Shown piece by piece: positions 38,147 to 51,372 of a DNA stretch of 64,000 bases (position 1 is its first letter; each line of letters opens with the position of its first letter). The notes beneath the pieces were generated by a model that was not told where the DNA came from, made no database searches, and saw only the letters and a program-made list of their open reading frames with translations. The DNA is from Streptomyces griseosporeus (GTDB lineage: Bacteria; Actinomycetota; Actinomycetes; Streptomycetales; Streptomycetaceae): the NCBI RefSeq assembly GCF_014656055.1, contig NZ_BNBR01000003.1:1-64000 (forward strand). Reading direction: 5' to 3'. The position numbers and the translations under genes are program-made.

Positions 38147-39052
38147 TCAGCCGAAGACGGCCAGGCTCTTGGCCTTGCCCTTGTGCGCCTCGACGAGCGC
38201 GAGGAGGCGGTTCTCCGGGCCGAAGACGGCCACGGGTCCGGCGTCGGCGTACTCCTCGGGCATGTCCAGGCGGACGCCGTTCAGCAGCAGCCGGGCGCGG
38301 CGGGCGTCGACCTCCCAGGGCCGGAAGGCGGCCCCGGCGGCCTCGGCGATCGGCATGATCGTCAGCTCCTGCTGGAGCTGGTCCAGCGTCTTCGCGGCGT
38401 CCAGCTTGTACGGCCCCACCCGGGTCCGGCGCAGCGCCGTGAGGTGGCCGCCGACCCCGAGGTCGGCGCCCAGGTCGCGGGCGAGGGCGCGGATGTAGGT
38501 GCCGGAGGAGCAGACGACGGAGACGACCAGGTCGAGGACGGGGGTGCCGTCCTCGGCGACGGCGTCCCGGACGTCGTGAACCGCGAAGGAGGAGACCCTG
38601 ACCGGCCGGGCCGGGATGTCGAACTCCTCGCCCTCGCGGGCCCGCTTGTACGACCGTACGCCGTTGATCTTGATGGCGCTGACCTTGGACGGCACCTGCA
38701 TGATGTCGCCGGTCAGCTTGGCGATGCCGGTGTCGATGGCCTCGCGGGTCACCTTGGAGGCGTCGGTGGAGGAGGTGATCTCCCCCTCGGCGTCGTCCGT
38801 GAGCGTGTTCTGCCCGAGGCGGACGGTGCCGAGGTACTCCTTCTCGGTCAGCGCGAGATGGCCGAGGAGCTTGGTGGCCTTCTCCACGCCGAGCACGAGC
38901 ACGCCGGTCGCCATCGGGTCGAGGGTGCCGGCGTGGCCGACGCGGCGGGTGCGCGCGATGCCGCGCATCTTCGCGACGACGTCGTGCGAAGTGAAGCCCG
39001 ACGGCTTGTCGACGATGACGAGGCCGTCGGGCGGGGTGGGCCTGGAACTCAT
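38147..39052 (-). CDS. truB: tRNA pseudouridine(55) synthase
   Basis: 301 aa. It makes pseudouridine 55 in the T-loop of tRNAs. The catalytic aspartate is Asp45 in HAGTLDPMATG (about 40-50). Other family blocks are KINGVRSYKRAREG and the GTYIRALARDLG segment. The start overlaps the rbfA stop by 4 bases (ATGA), so they are translationally coupled, as in most bacteria. A hairpin terminator follows. Confidence 0.96.
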   Translation of the reverse strand: MSSRPTPPDGLVIVDKPSGFTSHDVVAKMRGIARTRRVGHAGTLDPMATGVLVLGVEKATKLLGHLALTEKEYLGTVRLGQNTLTDDAEGEITSSTDASKVTREAIDTGIAKLTGDIMQVPSKVSAIKINGVRSYKRAREGEEFDIPARPVRVSSFAVHDVRDAVAEDGTPVLDLVVSVVCSSGTYIRALARDLGADLGVGGHLTALRRTRVGPYKLDAAKTLDQLQQELTIMPIAEAAGAAFRPWEVDARRARLLLNGVRLDMPEEYADAGPVAVFGPENRLLALVEAHKGKAKSLAVFG

Positions 39053-39495
39053 TCGGCGCTGTCGTCCTCGTCCTCGTCCGGCTTGCGGTACGGGTCCGCC
39101 TCACCGGCGTAGGTGGCGCCGGCGGAGACCTCGCGCACCTTCTCGTCGGAGGCCCGCGCCTTGTCGAGGAGTTCCTCGATGGTCCGGGCGGTGTCGGGCA
39201 GGGCGTCGGCCACGAACGTCAGCGTGGGCGTGAACTTCACGCCGGCCGCTGCGCCGACCGCGGAGCGGAGCACGCCCTTGGCGCTCTCCAGACCGGCGGC
39301 CGCGGCCGCCCGCTCCTCGTCGTCCCCGTACACCGTGTAGAAGACGGTCGCCTCCCGCAGGTCACCGGTGACCCGGGTGTCCGTGATGGTGACGTGTGAG
39401 CCGAGCCGCGGGTCCTTGATCCCACGCTGCAGCTTCTGGGCCACCACCTCTCGGATGAGGTCCGCCAGCCTCTTGGCCCGCGCGTTGTCGGCCAC
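39049..39495 (-). CDS. rbfA: Ribosome-binding factor A
   Basis: 148 aa, KH-like fold factor for 16S rRNA 5'-end maturation and small-subunit assembly, also needed for cold adaptation in other bacteria. The N-terminal helix with RAKRLADLIREVVAQKLQRG and the DPRLG segment are typical. The C-terminus is extended by an acidic, DEDEDD-containing tail common in actinobacteria. GTG start with GGGAGA 7 bases upstream; 36 bp after the DUF503 gene. Confidence 0.94.
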   Translation of the reverse strand: MADNARAKRLADLIREVVAQKLQRGIKDPRLGSHVTITDTRVTGDLREATVFYTVYGDDEERAAAAAGLESAKGVLRSAVGAAAGVKFTPTLTFVADALPDTARTIEELLDKARASDEKVREVSAGATYAGEADPYRKPDEDEDDSAE

Positions 39496-39531
39496 TGGTC
39501 GTCTCCCGTTCTTCCTGTTCGTGTTCGTAAA

Positions 39532-39825
39532 TCAGTCGTCGTCGCCGTGGAAGCGCCGCCGTACGGACAGCAGCTCCACCTCGGGGCGGCCGGCGACCAG
39601 CCGTTCGCACCGGTCCAGTACGTCGGTGAGGTGCCCCGCGTCGCCGGAGACCATCGCCAGGCCGATGCCGGCCCTGCGGTGCAGATCCAGATGGTCGACC
39701 TCCGCCGCGCTCACGGCGTACTTGCGCTGGAGCTCGGCCACGATCGGGCGGACGACGGAGCGCTTCTCCTTCAGTGACCGTACGTCACCGAGCAGAAGGT
39801 CGAAGGACAGCGTCCCCACATACAT
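39532..39825 (-). CDS. DUF503 family protein
   Basis: 97 aa. The MYVGTLSFDLLLGDVRSLKE beginning and the EVDHLDLHRRAGIGLA segment define DUF503 (YlxP-like), a small dimeric protein usually found between infB and rbfA in actinobacteria and Firmicutes. Its function is not settled; a ribosome-assembly role has been suggested by location. I start at ATG 39825; a longer frame to 39873 adds unconserved residues. No strong ribosome binding site is visible. Confidence 0.9.
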   Translation of the reverse strand: MYVGTLSFDLLLGDVRSLKEKRSVVRPIVAELQRKYAVSAAEVDHLDLHRRAGIGLAMVSGDAGHLTDVLDRCERLVAGRPEVELLSVRRRFHGDDD

Positions 39826-39908
39826 AGGTGTCCGGATGACCCGCCGGTACGGGATTGATGGGCCCGCCGGCAATCGGCGGGAACATCAGAAACCGTACAA
39901 CGAACGGC

Positions 39909-39950
39909 CGGGGCCGATCGACGGAAATTACTCTCCGTCGACCGGCCCCG
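39909..39950 (-). terminator. infB terminator
   Basis: 17-bp stem with one mismatch (39909-39925 with 39934-39950) and an 8-base loop, located 28 bases past the infB stop codon; DUF503 therefore probably has its own promoter or depends on read-through. Confidence 0.8.
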
Positions 39951-39978
39951 GACCGGACCGTCCCGGAAGGGCGGGCGG

Positions 39979-43044
<3,066 letters not shown>

Positions 43045-43195
43045 TTCGCTCCTTTGAGGTCCGGGTTGCGGCCGGACCGTCGCTAGTTCATGGGCGTACT
43101 CATCGCGTACTCATCGAGTGCTCATCGCAATCTCGACCTGCTTTCGACTCGCGAGGTACCTACACCGCACGGGGTTCCGTGCGGTACGTCTTTCC

Positions 43196-43492
43196 TTACC
43201 GTGTTGCCTGCTCGGCAACTGTTGTCCGCTCGACGTACTGGCGCAACGCCTTTGTGTCGAGCGCTCCCGGGACGCGCAGTGCCCTCGTGAACGCCCGGCG
43301 GCGCACCGCCTGGTCGAGACAGACCTGGGCGGGGTGGAGGTATGCACCCCGGCCGGGCAGCGTACCGCGTGGATCAGGGACGCACTCGTCCTTGATCGCC
43401 ACGATCCGCAGCAGATCCGTCTTGGCCGCCCGTTCCCGGCACCCCACACAGGTGCGTTCTGGGCATGCTCGGGCCCGTGTCCGGCCAGACAC
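43196..43492 (-). CDS. ylxR: YlxR-family RNA-binding protein (DUF448)
   Basis: 98 aa. The RTCVGCRERAAKTDLLRIV beginning (CxxC-containing) and GRGAYLHP match the YlxR/DUF448 fold, a small RNA-binding protein encoded between nusA and infB in most Gram-positives; in Bacillus it is reported to act on RNase P. GTG start 43492; GGGGAGG lies about 12 bases upstream. It lies between nusA (103 bp upstream) and infB (150 bp downstream). Confidence 0.92.
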   Translation of the reverse strand: MSGRTRARACPERTCVGCRERAAKTDLLRIVAIKDECVPDPRGTLPGRGAYLHPAQVCLDQAVRRRAFTRALRVPGALDTKALRQYVERTTVAEQATR

Positions 43493-43594
43493 CGTTAAGT
43501 CTACCTCCCCGTACGCGCCTCACCCCTTTGGGGCAGGTACCGAACACCTGGCGCGTACAAACCTGTCGTGATCTCAGCGCCTCGCGGCCGGGAT

Positions 43595-44653
43595 CTATTC
43601 CCCGCCGCGCTGACCGGTGCGCTGTCCGGCCTGCTCGCCCGTGCGCTGTCCGCCGTGCTGGCCGCTCTGCGGCTGGGTCTGCTCGGTGTCCGGGCGGATG
43701 TCGATCCGCCAGCCGGTGAGCCGGGCCGCCAGCCGGGCGTTCTGCCCTTCCTTGCCGATGGCCAGGGAGAGCTGGTAGTCGGGCACGGTCACCCGGGCGG
43801 ACCGGGTCGCCAGGTCGACGACCTCGACCTTGCTCACCCGAGCGGGTGACAGGGCGTTCGCCACCATCTCCGCCGGGTCGTCCGACCAGTCGACGATGTC
43901 GATCTTCTCGCCGTTCAGCTCGCCCATGACATTGCGCACCCGGCCGCCCATCGGACCGATGCAGGCGCCCTTGGCGTTCAGACCCGAACGGGTGGACCGC
44001 ACGGCGATCTTCGTACGGTGACCGGCCTCACGTGCGATCGCGGCGATCTCGACGGACCCGTCGGCGATCTCCGGGACCTCCAGCGCGAAGAGCTTCTTCA
44101 CCAGGTTGGGGTGGGTGCGGGAGAGCGTGACCGACGGTCCGCGCACACCCTTCGCCACCCGGACGACGTACGACCGCAGCCGCATGCCGTGCGGGTACGT
44201 CTCACCCGGCACCTGCTCCTGCACCGGCAGGATGGCCTCCAGCTTGCCGATGTCCACCAGCACGTTCTTCGGGTCGCGGCCCTGCTGGACCACACCGGTG
44301 ACGATGTCGCCCTCACGTCCGGCGTACTCGCCGAGCGTCGCGTCGTCCTCGGCGTCGCGCAGCCGCTGCAGGATGACCTGCTTGGCGGTGGTGGCGGCGA
44401 TACGGCCGAATCCGGACGGGGTGTCGTCGAACTCGCGGGGCTCCTGGCCCTCCTCGAGGTCCTCCGGGTCCTCCTTCGCCCACACGGTCACATGCCCGGT
44501 CTCCCGGTTGAGCTCCACGCGCGCGTGGCGGCGGCTTCCCTCGGTGCGGTGGTAGGCGATGAGGAGGGCCGATTCGATCGCCTCGACCAGCAGATCGAAG
44601 GAGATTTCCTTCTCCCGTACCAAGCCCCGCAGGGCGCTCATGTCGATGTCCAC
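43595..44653 (-). CDS. nusA: Transcription termination/antitermination protein NusA
   Basis: 352 aa. N-terminal RNA-polymerase-binding domain (residues 1-~125), S1 domain (~135-200) and two KH domains, the first with RVRNVMGEL and the second ending the conserved part with [16 protein letters not shown]. The C-terminal repeats of E. coli NusA are lacking; instead there is a Q/G-rich tail, as in other actinobacteria. GTG 44653 starts 2 bp after the rimP stop and its ribosome binding site GGAGGAGG lies inside rimP, so the two are coupled. Confidence 0.95.
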   Translation of the reverse strand: MDIDMSALRGLVREKEISFDLLVEAIESALLIAYHRTEGSRRHARVELNRETGHVTVWAKEDPEDLEEGQEPREFDDTPSGFGRIAATTAKQVILQRLRDAEDDATLGEYAGREGDIVTGVVQQGRDPKNVLVDIGKLEAILPVQEQVPGETYPHGMRLRSYVVRVAKGVRGPSVTLSRTHPNLVKKLFALEVPEIADGSVEIAAIAREAGHRTKIAVRSTRSGLNAKGACIGPMGGRVRNVMGELNGEKIDIVDWSDDPAEMVANALSPARVSKVEVVDLATRSARVTVPDYQLSLAIGKEGQNARLAARLTGWRIDIRPDTEQTQPQSGQHGGQRTGEQAGQRTGQRGGE

Positions 44654-44655
44654 GG

Positions 44656-45162
44656 CTACGCCTCCTCCGCTTCCTCTTCGTGCTTGTCCTTGCGGCTGAA
44701 TTCGACCTGTACGCGCGCCTTCTCGATCTCGCCGAAGGCGACTCTGCGCGCGGTGGCCTTGCGTCCCTTGACCCCGGGCACTTCCAGGTCGAGTCCCTCG
44801 TCGTCGACCTCGATGATCCGGGCGACCAGGTCACCGCCCTCGCTCAGCTGGAACTTCACCAGCCGGCCGGTGGCGCGGACGTAGTGCCGGTGCTCGGTGA
44901 GGAGGCGTTCCGCGCCCGGGGTGCCGACCTCAAGGGTGTACTCCCCCTCGCCCATCGCGTCCGTCTCGTCGAGCTTCGCCGAGAGCGCGCGGCTCACATC
45001 GGCGATCTGGTCCAGGTCGGCCCCGGTGTCGGAGTCGACGACGACGCGGAGCACACGCTTGCGTCCGACGGAGTCCACGGCGATCTCTTCGAGATCCAGG
45101 CCCTGGGAGGTGACGAGCGGTTCCAGCAGGTCTCGCAGCCTCTCGCTCTGGGTGGTGCTCAT
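44656..45162 (-). CDS. rimP: Ribosome maturation factor RimP
   Basis: 168 aa. It helps 30S subunit assembly. The conserved core includes [20 protein letters not shown] and the [11 protein letters not shown] segment near residues 75-90. A basic/acidic C-terminal tail (about residues 140-168) is actinobacterium-like. It starts the rimP-nusA-ylxR-infB string with ATG 45162 preceded by GGAG. Confidence 0.94.
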   Translation of the reverse strand: MSTTQSERLRDLLEPLVTSQGLDLEEIAVDSVGRKRVLRVVVDSDTGADLDQIADVSRALSAKLDETDAMGEGEYTLEVGTPGAERLLTEHRHYVRATGRLVKFQLSEGGDLVARIIEVDDEGLDLEVPGVKGRKATARRVAFGEIEKARVQVEFSRKDKHEEEAEEA

Positions 45163-45413
45163 CCGGGTGACTCCTCGGCCGCGTGTGCTGTTGTGGGATG
45201 GTCGCGTGTCTGGTCAAAGGGTATCCGGTCGAGAGGGGTGTTGCCGTCCACCTGTGTACGGAGGGTGGTGGGGGGTCGCTGGGGGTGGCTTCGGGTGGTG
45301 GGTGTCGTGGCACAAGTGCCGGTGAGTGGCCTTGCGGCGGGGCGCGGGTACCGTGATCACGGACCCTGCGGTCCGCCGTCCCCCTCCGTACGAGTTCCCC
45401 GAGGACGTCTGCC

Positions 45414-46094
45414 GTGCCGTTCCCTCCCCCGCCGCGCATCCCCTCCGGGCCGCGCAGAAGAACCCTGCTCGCCTCGGCCGCGGGCGCCGTGCTGCTCGCC
45501 GGCTGTTCCGACGCCGCGGAGGACTCCGGCGGCAGTACGGGCGGCAGCCCCTCGCTCAGCGAGCGCACGCGCGCGCGTGCGGCTCTCGACAGCCGGGGGC
45601 TCGTGGAGCGCTACGACGCCGTCCTCGCCGCCCGGCCCGCGCTGGCGGGGCGGCTGGCGCCGTTGCGGGCGGAGGTGGTGCGGCATGTGGAGGCGTTCGG
45701 GGGGCGGGTGCCGAGACCGACGGGGAGTGTCGGGTCGGGGGGTGCGTCGTTGGCCGCCGGGTCTGCAGGGCCGTCTGCTTCTCCGGCTGGTTCTCCTGCT
45801 GGTTCTCCTGCTGCTTCTCCGGCAGGTTCTCCTGCTGGTTCTCCGGCTGGTTCTCCGGCTGGTTCTCCTGCTGGTTCTCCTGCTGGTTCTCCGGTTGCCT
45901 CGCCGTCTGCCTCAGCCTCCGCGCCCGGTGACGACAAGTCCGCGCTCGTCTCCCTCGCCGCCGCCGAGAAGGAGCTGGCCGACCGGCGTACGACGGCGTT
46001 GGTCGACGTGGACGGGGAGCTGGCCCGGCTGCTGGCCTCCGTGGCGGCGGCCGGCGCGGTGCACGCGTATCTGCTGACGGAGGCGGCGAAATGA
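45414..46094 (+). CDS. Exported lipoprotein with SPAG repeats and ferritin-like tail
   Basis: 226 aa. The Sec/Tat-like N-terminus (RRRTLLASAAGAVLLAGC) has a lipobox ending in LAGC at about residue 31; the twin-arginine-like RRR followed by TLL may indicate Tat export. A middle stretch of nine perfect or near-perfect SPAG units (residues ~123-162) is disordered. The last 60 residues (AAAEKELADRRTTAL and following) are helical and resemble half of a ferritin-like four-helix bundle (DUF4439 style). It overlaps the next gene by 4 bases (ATGA). Function unknown; the pair is a common neighbour of rimP in Streptomyces. Confidence 0.75.
   Translation: MPFPPPPRIPSGPRRRTLLASAAGAVLLAGCSDAAEDSGGSTGGSPSLSERTRARAALDSRGLVERYDAVLAARPALAGRLAPLRAEVVRHVEAFGGRVPRPTGSVGSGGASLAAGSAGPSASPAGSPAGSPAASPAGSPAGSPAGSPAGSPAGSPAGSPVASPSASASAPGDDKSALVSLAAAEKELADRRTTALVDVDGELARLLASVAAAGAVHAYLLTEAAK
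45780..45899 (+). repeat. 12-bp tandem repeat, ten copies, in the lipoprotein gene
   Basis: Ten consecutive 12-bp units of the form TCTCC(T/G)GCTGGT (the third ends GCTGCT, the fourth has GCA and the tenth is degenerate) encode SPAG repeats. The units use TCT, GCT and GGT codons, which are rare in Streptomyces genes. Confidence 0.9.
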
Positions 46095-46549
46095 GCGGGA
46101 GCAAGGTCCGGGAGCTGGAGGCGCTGCAGGCCGCGCTGGCCGCGGAGCATGCCGCGGTGTACGGGTACGGCGTCGTCGGCGGCCGGATCGACGGCGGGCG
46201 GCGCGCCGAGGCGCGGGCCGCGTACGACGCCCACCGGGCGCGCCGGGACGTCCTCACTCGGGAGGTGCGTGACCTGGGAGGCGTGCCGGTGGCCGCCGCG
46301 CCGGGGTACGCGCTGCCGTTCCCGGTGCCGGACGCGGGAGCGGCCGTACGGCTCGCCGCGGAGCTGGAGGAACGCGTCGCCGGGGTCTACTCCGACCTCG
46401 TGCGGGCCTCGGCCGGGGAGCGGCGGCGGGAGGCCGCGGGCGTCCTGCGGGAGGCGGCGGTGCGGGCGGTGCGGTGGCGGGGGGAGAGCGTAGCCTTCCC
46501 TGGGCTTGCGGAGCGGGCCGCTGCCGGTGCGGCTACGCCGTCGGCTTAG
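46091..46549 (+). CDS. DUF4439 (ferritin-like) domain protein
   Basis: 152 aa, all-helical, alanine-rich, no signal peptide. Helical segments ELEALQAALAAEHAAVYGYG and AYDAHRARRDVLTREV carry spaced Glu/His residues as in ferritin-like bundles of the DUF4439 family. Its start overlaps the lipoprotein gene, so the two probably act together; whether metal is bound cannot be judged. Confidence 0.8.
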   Translation: MSGSKVRELEALQAALAAEHAAVYGYGVVGGRIDGGRRAEARAAYDAHRARRDVLTREVRDLGGVPVAAAPGYALPFPVPDAGAAVRLAAELEERVAGVYSDLVRASAGERRREAAGVLREAAVRAVRWRGESVAFPGLAERAAAGAATPSA

Positions 46550-46580
46550 CGCGGACACACAGAAGGGGATCGACTCGCGT

Positions 46581-47534
<954 letters not shown>

Positions 47535-48029
47535 GCTGTTTGTCTGCGGGCCGGTGGTCGGCTGGTCGCGCAGTTCCCCGCGCCCCTATATGCCTGCGGC
47601 GGCCCGTTTCTGTCCGTGGGTGGTTGCTGTAGCGCCTACGGCAGGTGGGTGGGTCGGGGCCGCGCCGGGGGGTATCCGTCCTCGGTGCGCCGCTGCGTCG
47701 GTCAAATCCGCACCGCCACTTTCCGCCGCCCGCTGCGGGCGGACACCCCCCGACACGTCCCCTTCCCGCCGTACGCGTCTACCGGCCGCCCTGACTGCGG
47801 CAGGTCCGCCCCGCCGGGGTAGCGGGCAGCCGGCGCCGCCTCGCGACTTACCTGCGGGCACCCGCACCGCTGGGCCGGCGCCCACCCAGCAGCGGCCGCC
47901 AGTCCACTTAGCTGCGGGCAGTCGTGCCGCTGGGGCGGCACGGGTGGGCGCAGCGGCACCCCGCAAGCGCCGGGCTGCGCCACCCACCCCCGGCCCACCC
48001 CAGCGGCGGGTGCGTTGCTGCTGGCGGTG
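47535..48029. other. 495-bp intergenic region with Streptomyces-type repeat elements
   Basis: No gene is supported between the convergent phosphotransferase-like gene and proS. It contains GCGCAGTTCCCCGCGCCCCT (47566-47585), a motif I recall as very widespread in Streptomyces intergenic DNA. Two similar ~50-bp units start at 47846 and 47906 (each CACTTA/GACTTA followed by GCTGCGGGCA or CCTGCGGGCA), spaced 60 bp. Bases 47930-47960 can form hairpins. Confidence 0.6.
47846..47965. repeat. Two diverged copies of a ~50-bp intergenic repeat
   Basis: Unit 1 (47846-47895) and unit 2 (47906-~47960) align over ACTTA-CTGCGGGCA followed by CGC(C/T)GGG-type sequence; both contain inner inverted repeats. 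They look like a dispersed palindromic intergenic repeat of Streptomyces. Confidence 0.55.
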
Positions 48030-49730
48030 TCAGGACGTGAGGCGGGACAGGGCCTCTGCCACCGGGAGTTCCTCGCGGGCGCCCGTGCGGCGGTTCTTCA
48101 GTTCGACCACGCCCTCCGCCGCGCGGCGGCCCGCGACCAGGATCCACGGGACGCCGATCAGTTCCGCGTCGGTGAACTTCACGCCCGGGGAGACGCCGGG
48201 ACGGTCGTCGACGAGGACGCGGACGCCCGCCGCGGCGAGCTTGTCGGAGACGTCGAGGGCGAGTTCGGTCTGGAGGGCCTTGCCGGCGGCGACGACGTGG
48301 ACGTCGGCGGGCGCGACCTCGGCCGGCCAGCACAGGCCCTTGTCGTCGGCGGTCTGCTCGGCGAGGGCCGCGACCGCGCGGGAGACGCCGACGCCGTAGG
48401 AGCCCATGGTGACGCGGACCGGCTTGCCGTTCTGGCCGAGGACGTCGAGCTTGAGGGCGTCGGCGTACTTGCGGCCCAGCTGGAAGATGTGGCCGATCTC
48501 GATGGCGCGGTCCAGCTTCAGACCGGTGCCGCACTTGGGGCAGGGGTCGCCCTCCTGGACGACCACGACGTCGACGTACTCGTCCACCTCGAAGTCGCGG
48601 CCCGCGACGACGTTCTTCGCGTGGGTGTCCTGCTTGTTCGCGCCGGTGATCCAGGCGGTGCCGGGGGCGATCCGCGGGTCGGCGATGTACTTCACCTTGG
48701 CCAGGCCCTGCGGGCCGACGTAGCCGCGGACCAGGTCGGGGCGGGCCGCGAAGTCCGCTTCGGTGACCATCTCGACCGTGGCGGGCGCGAAGTGGGCCTC
48801 GACCTTGTCCAGGTCGACCTCGCGGTCGCCGGGCACGCCCACGGCGACGATCTCGCCGTCCACCTTGACCAGGAGGTTCTTCAGCGTGGCGGAGGCCGGG
48901 ACGCCGAGGGAGGCGGCGAGGGTCTCGATGGTGGGGGTGTCGGGGGTGGGGATGTCCTCGGCGGCGGGTACGGCGGAGGCGTCGACCGGGGTGAGGGCGT
49001 ACGTGATCGCCTCGGTGTTGGCCGCGAAGTCGCAGTTCGGGCAGTCGGCGAAGGTGTCCTCGCCGGCCTCGGCGGGGGCGAGGAACTCCTCCGACTTGGA
49101 GCCGCCCATCGCGCCGGCCGTGGCCGCGCAGATGCGGTAGTCCAGGCCGAGGCGCGCGAAGATCTTCTGGTAGGCCTCGCGGTGCAGGGCGTAGGACCGG
49201 GCCAGGCCGTCGTCCTCGAGGTCGAAGGAGTAGGAGTCCTTCATCAGGAACTCGCGGCCGCGCAGGATGCCGGCGCGGGGGCGGGCCTCGTCGCGGTACT
49301 TGTGCTGGATCTGGTAGAGGATCACGGGCAGGTCCTTGTAGGACGTGCACTGGTCCTTCACCAGCAGGGTGAAGATCTCCTCGTGGGTGGGGCCGAGGAG
49401 GTAGTCGCCGCCCTTGCGGTCCTTCAGGCGGAAGAGTTCCTGGCCGTACTCGTCCCAGCGGCCCGTGGCGTCGTACGGCTCGCGGGGCAGCAGGGCGGGC
49501 AGCAGGACTTCCTGGGCGCCGATCGCGTCCATCTCCTCGCGGACGATGCGCTCCACGTTGGCGAGGACCCGCTTGCCCAGCGGCAGCCAGGACCAGATGC
49601 CGGCGGCGGTGCGGCGGACGTAACCGGCGCGGACGAGGAGCTTGTGGCTGAGGACCTCGGCGTCCGCCGGGTCGTCGCGCAACGTCTTCGCCATCAACTG
49701 GGACATGCGCTGGACCTGTGCGTTCGCCAT
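48030..49730 (-). CDS. proS: Prolyl-tRNA synthetase, bacterial type with editing domain
   Basis: 566 aa class II aminoacyl-tRNA synthetase that charges tRNA-Pro. Motif 2/3 regions and the [17 protein letters not shown] segment (about 235-251) precede an inserted INS (YbaK-like) editing domain containing [19 protein letters not shown] (about residues 280-300), which clears mischarged Ala-tRNA. The C-terminal anticodon-binding domain ends the protein. I start at ATG 49730, preceded by AGGAG 9 bases away; the frame runs to 49766. It is convergent with the phosphotransferase-like gene. Confidence 0.96.
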   Translation of the reverse strand: MANAQVQRMSQLMAKTLRDDPADAEVLSHKLLVRAGYVRRTAAGIWSWLPLGKRVLANVERIVREEMDAIGAQEVLLPALLPREPYDATGRWDEYGQELFRLKDRKGGDYLLGPTHEEIFTLLVKDQCTSYKDLPVILYQIQHKYRDEARPRAGILRGREFLMKDSYSFDLEDDGLARSYALHREAYQKIFARLGLDYRICAATAGAMGGSKSEEFLAPAEAGEDTFADCPNCDFAANTEAITYALTPVDASAVPAAEDIPTPDTPTIETLAASLGVPASATLKNLLVKVDGEIVAVGVPGDREVDLDKVEAHFAPATVEMVTEADFAARPDLVRGYVGPQGLAKVKYIADPRIAPGTAWITGANKQDTHAKNVVAGRDFEVDEYVDVVVVQEGDPCPKCGTGLKLDRAIEIGHIFQLGRKYADALKLDVLGQNGKPVRVTMGSYGVGVSRAVAALAEQTADDKGLCWPAEVAPADVHVVAAGKALQTELALDVSDKLAAAGVRVLVDDRPGVSPGVKFTDAELIGVPWILVAGRRAAEGVVELKNRRTGAREELPVAEALSRLTS

Positions 49731-49803
49731 GGTTCTCGTACTCCTGCTGCGTAAGGGTGATGGCAAGGAGGTTAGCCGGGCGGCGGGCGTGGCCGGAAAT
49801 CGG

Positions 49804-50334
49804 TTACCGGCGGCGCAGCGGGAGGGGGGCGCCCATGACGGCGTACGGCTTCGGGGCGCTCGGGAAGAGGACCTGGCGGGCCAGGTCGTCGTAGCCGAGG
49901 GAGCGGTACAGGGCGCGGGCGGGGCTCTCGGTGTCGATCGCGGAGAGGATCGAGCGGGGCTCGGTGGCGGAGTCTGTGATGGTGGTGATCAGGGTGCGGC
50001 CGATGCCGCGGTTCTGGTGGTCGGGGTGGACGTGCAGCTCGGTGATGACGAAGGAGTCGTCGAGCCAGTGGTCCAGGCCGCGGGCCCGCAGGTACGGCTC
50101 GACGACGGTGGACCACCAGTGGGTGCGGTCGTTGGGCATGCCGTAGACGAAGCCGACGAGCCGGTCGCCGACGGTGGCGCCGAGCGCCCGGGCCCCGGGG
50201 TACGTCATGTGGCGCTGGACGATCTGTCGGCGTACGGCGACCTCGTCGGCGCCGAGTCCGAAGGCGACCGCCTGGACGGCCAGGGCCTCGTCGACGTGGG
50301 CGGACAGGTCCAGGGGGCCGATCTCTACGTCCAT
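49804..50334 (-). CDS. GNAT-family acetyltransferase
   Basis: 176 aa. The CoA-binding motif A ([14 protein letters not shown], about residues 107-120) marks the GNAT fold. The N-terminal half starts [21 protein letters not shown] use ATG 50334 because the frame upstream of it overlaps the next gene's coding sequence and no longer shows GNAT similarity. It follows the 282-aa GNAT gene by 20 bp, so the two may be co-transcribed. Substrate unknown. Confidence 0.85.
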   Translation of the reverse strand: MDVEIGPLDLSAHVDEALAVQAVAFGLGADEVAVRRQIVQRHMTYPGARALGATVGDRLVGFVYGMPNDRTHWWSTVVEPYLRARGLDHWLDDSFVITELHVHPDHQNRGIGRTLITTITDSATEPRSILSAIDTESPARALYRSLGYDDLARQVLFPSAPKPYAVMGAPLPLRRR

Positions 50335-50354
50335 GCGGGGAGCGTACCCGCGGG

Positions 50355-51203
50355 TCAGAAGAGGACGCTCATGAAGGCGCCGATCTCCTGGAAGCCGACG
50401 CGCTGGTACGTCCGGCGGGCCGGGGTGTTGTAGTCGTTCACGTACAGGCTCGCGACGGGGGCGACGTCGGTGAGGGCGTAGCGCAGGACGGCTGCCATGC
50501 CGGGGGCGGCGAGGCCCTGGCCGCGGTACTCGGGGGCGACCCAGACGCCCTGGATCTGGCAGGCCCGGGCGGTGGCGGCGCCGATCTCGGCCTTGAACAT
50601 GACCCGGCCCTGGTCGTCGAGGCGGGCGAAGGCGCGGCCGGAGCCGACGAGTTCGGCGACGCGGGCCTGGTAGAGCAGGCCGCCGTCGCCGGCCAGCGGG
50701 GAGACGCCGACCTCCTCGGTGAACATCGCCACGCACGCCGGCATGATCGTCTCCAGCTCGTCCTTGCGGACGCGGCGGACGTAGGGGTCGGGGGCGATGC
50801 CGTCGGGCATGCGGTCGGTGACCATGAGCGGCTGGTGGGCGCGGATGTCGCGGGCCGGGCCCCAGTGGGGTTCGAGCAGCCGCCACAGCGCGGCGGTGGA
50901 CTCGGCGGGGCCGACGATGGAGGAGCAGCGGCGGCCGGCCCGGCGGGCGCGGTCGGCGAAGGCGCGGACGGCGCGCGGTCCGGCGCAGATGGGGACGAGG
51001 TTGGCGCCCGCGTAGCACAGGGAGGTCAGCATGCCGTCCTCGTACCAGCCCCACATCTCGCCGCCGAGGCGCCACGGGTCGAGGCCGGCGACCTGCACCC
51101 GGGCGGTCACGAAGGCGTTGGCGACCGGGTCGCGGTCGAGGACGGCGAGTGCGGCGTCCAGGTCGCTCGGTTCGAGGACCCGGGAGGTGGTCTGGGTCAA
51201 CAC
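50355..51203 (-). CDS. GNAT-family acetyltransferase with DUF4081 N-terminus
   Basis: 282 aa. The N-terminal ~120 residues match the DUF4081-type domain (FVTARVQVAGLDPWRLGGE) that precedes GNAT modules in many actinobacterial proteins. The C-terminal GNAT domain has QIQGVWVAPEYRGQGLA (about 220-236) and the ending NTPARRTYQRVGFQE. GTG 51203 has GAGG 8 bases upstream; a longer frame begins at 51221. Substrate unknown. Confidence 0.87.
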   Translation of the reverse strand: MLTQTTSRVLEPSDLDAALAVLDRDPVANAFVTARVQVAGLDPWRLGGEMWGWYEDGMLTSLCYAGANLVPICAGPRAVRAFADRARRAGRRCSSIVGPAESTAALWRLLEPHWGPARDIRAHQPLMVTDRMPDGIAPDPYVRRVRKDELETIMPACVAMFTEEVGVSPLAGDGGLLYQARVAELVGSGRAFARLDDQGRVMFKAEIGAATARACQIQGVWVAPEYRGQGLAAPGMAAVLRYALTDVAPVASLYVNDYNTPARRTYQRVGFQEIGAFMSVLF

Positions 51204-51336
51204 GCGCGGGGCCTCACACACTGGGGTCTGCTGATCTCCGCACTGTACCTGCCGAATTTGTGCCGCGTCGCCCCGTGGGTGAGTGCCGGCCGGTGGGCCG
51301 GGCGTCCGGTGCCGGTCCGTGGGGTGGGGGTGCGGT

Positions 51337-51362
51337 GGGCGGCCGGCCGTCGTCGGCCGCCC
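51337..51362 (-). terminator. ispG terminator
   Basis: 9-bp stem (51337-51345 with 51354-51362) and an 8-base loop, 11 bases past the ispG stop codon. Confidence 0.6.
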
Positions 51363-51372
51363 GTGGGGGGTG

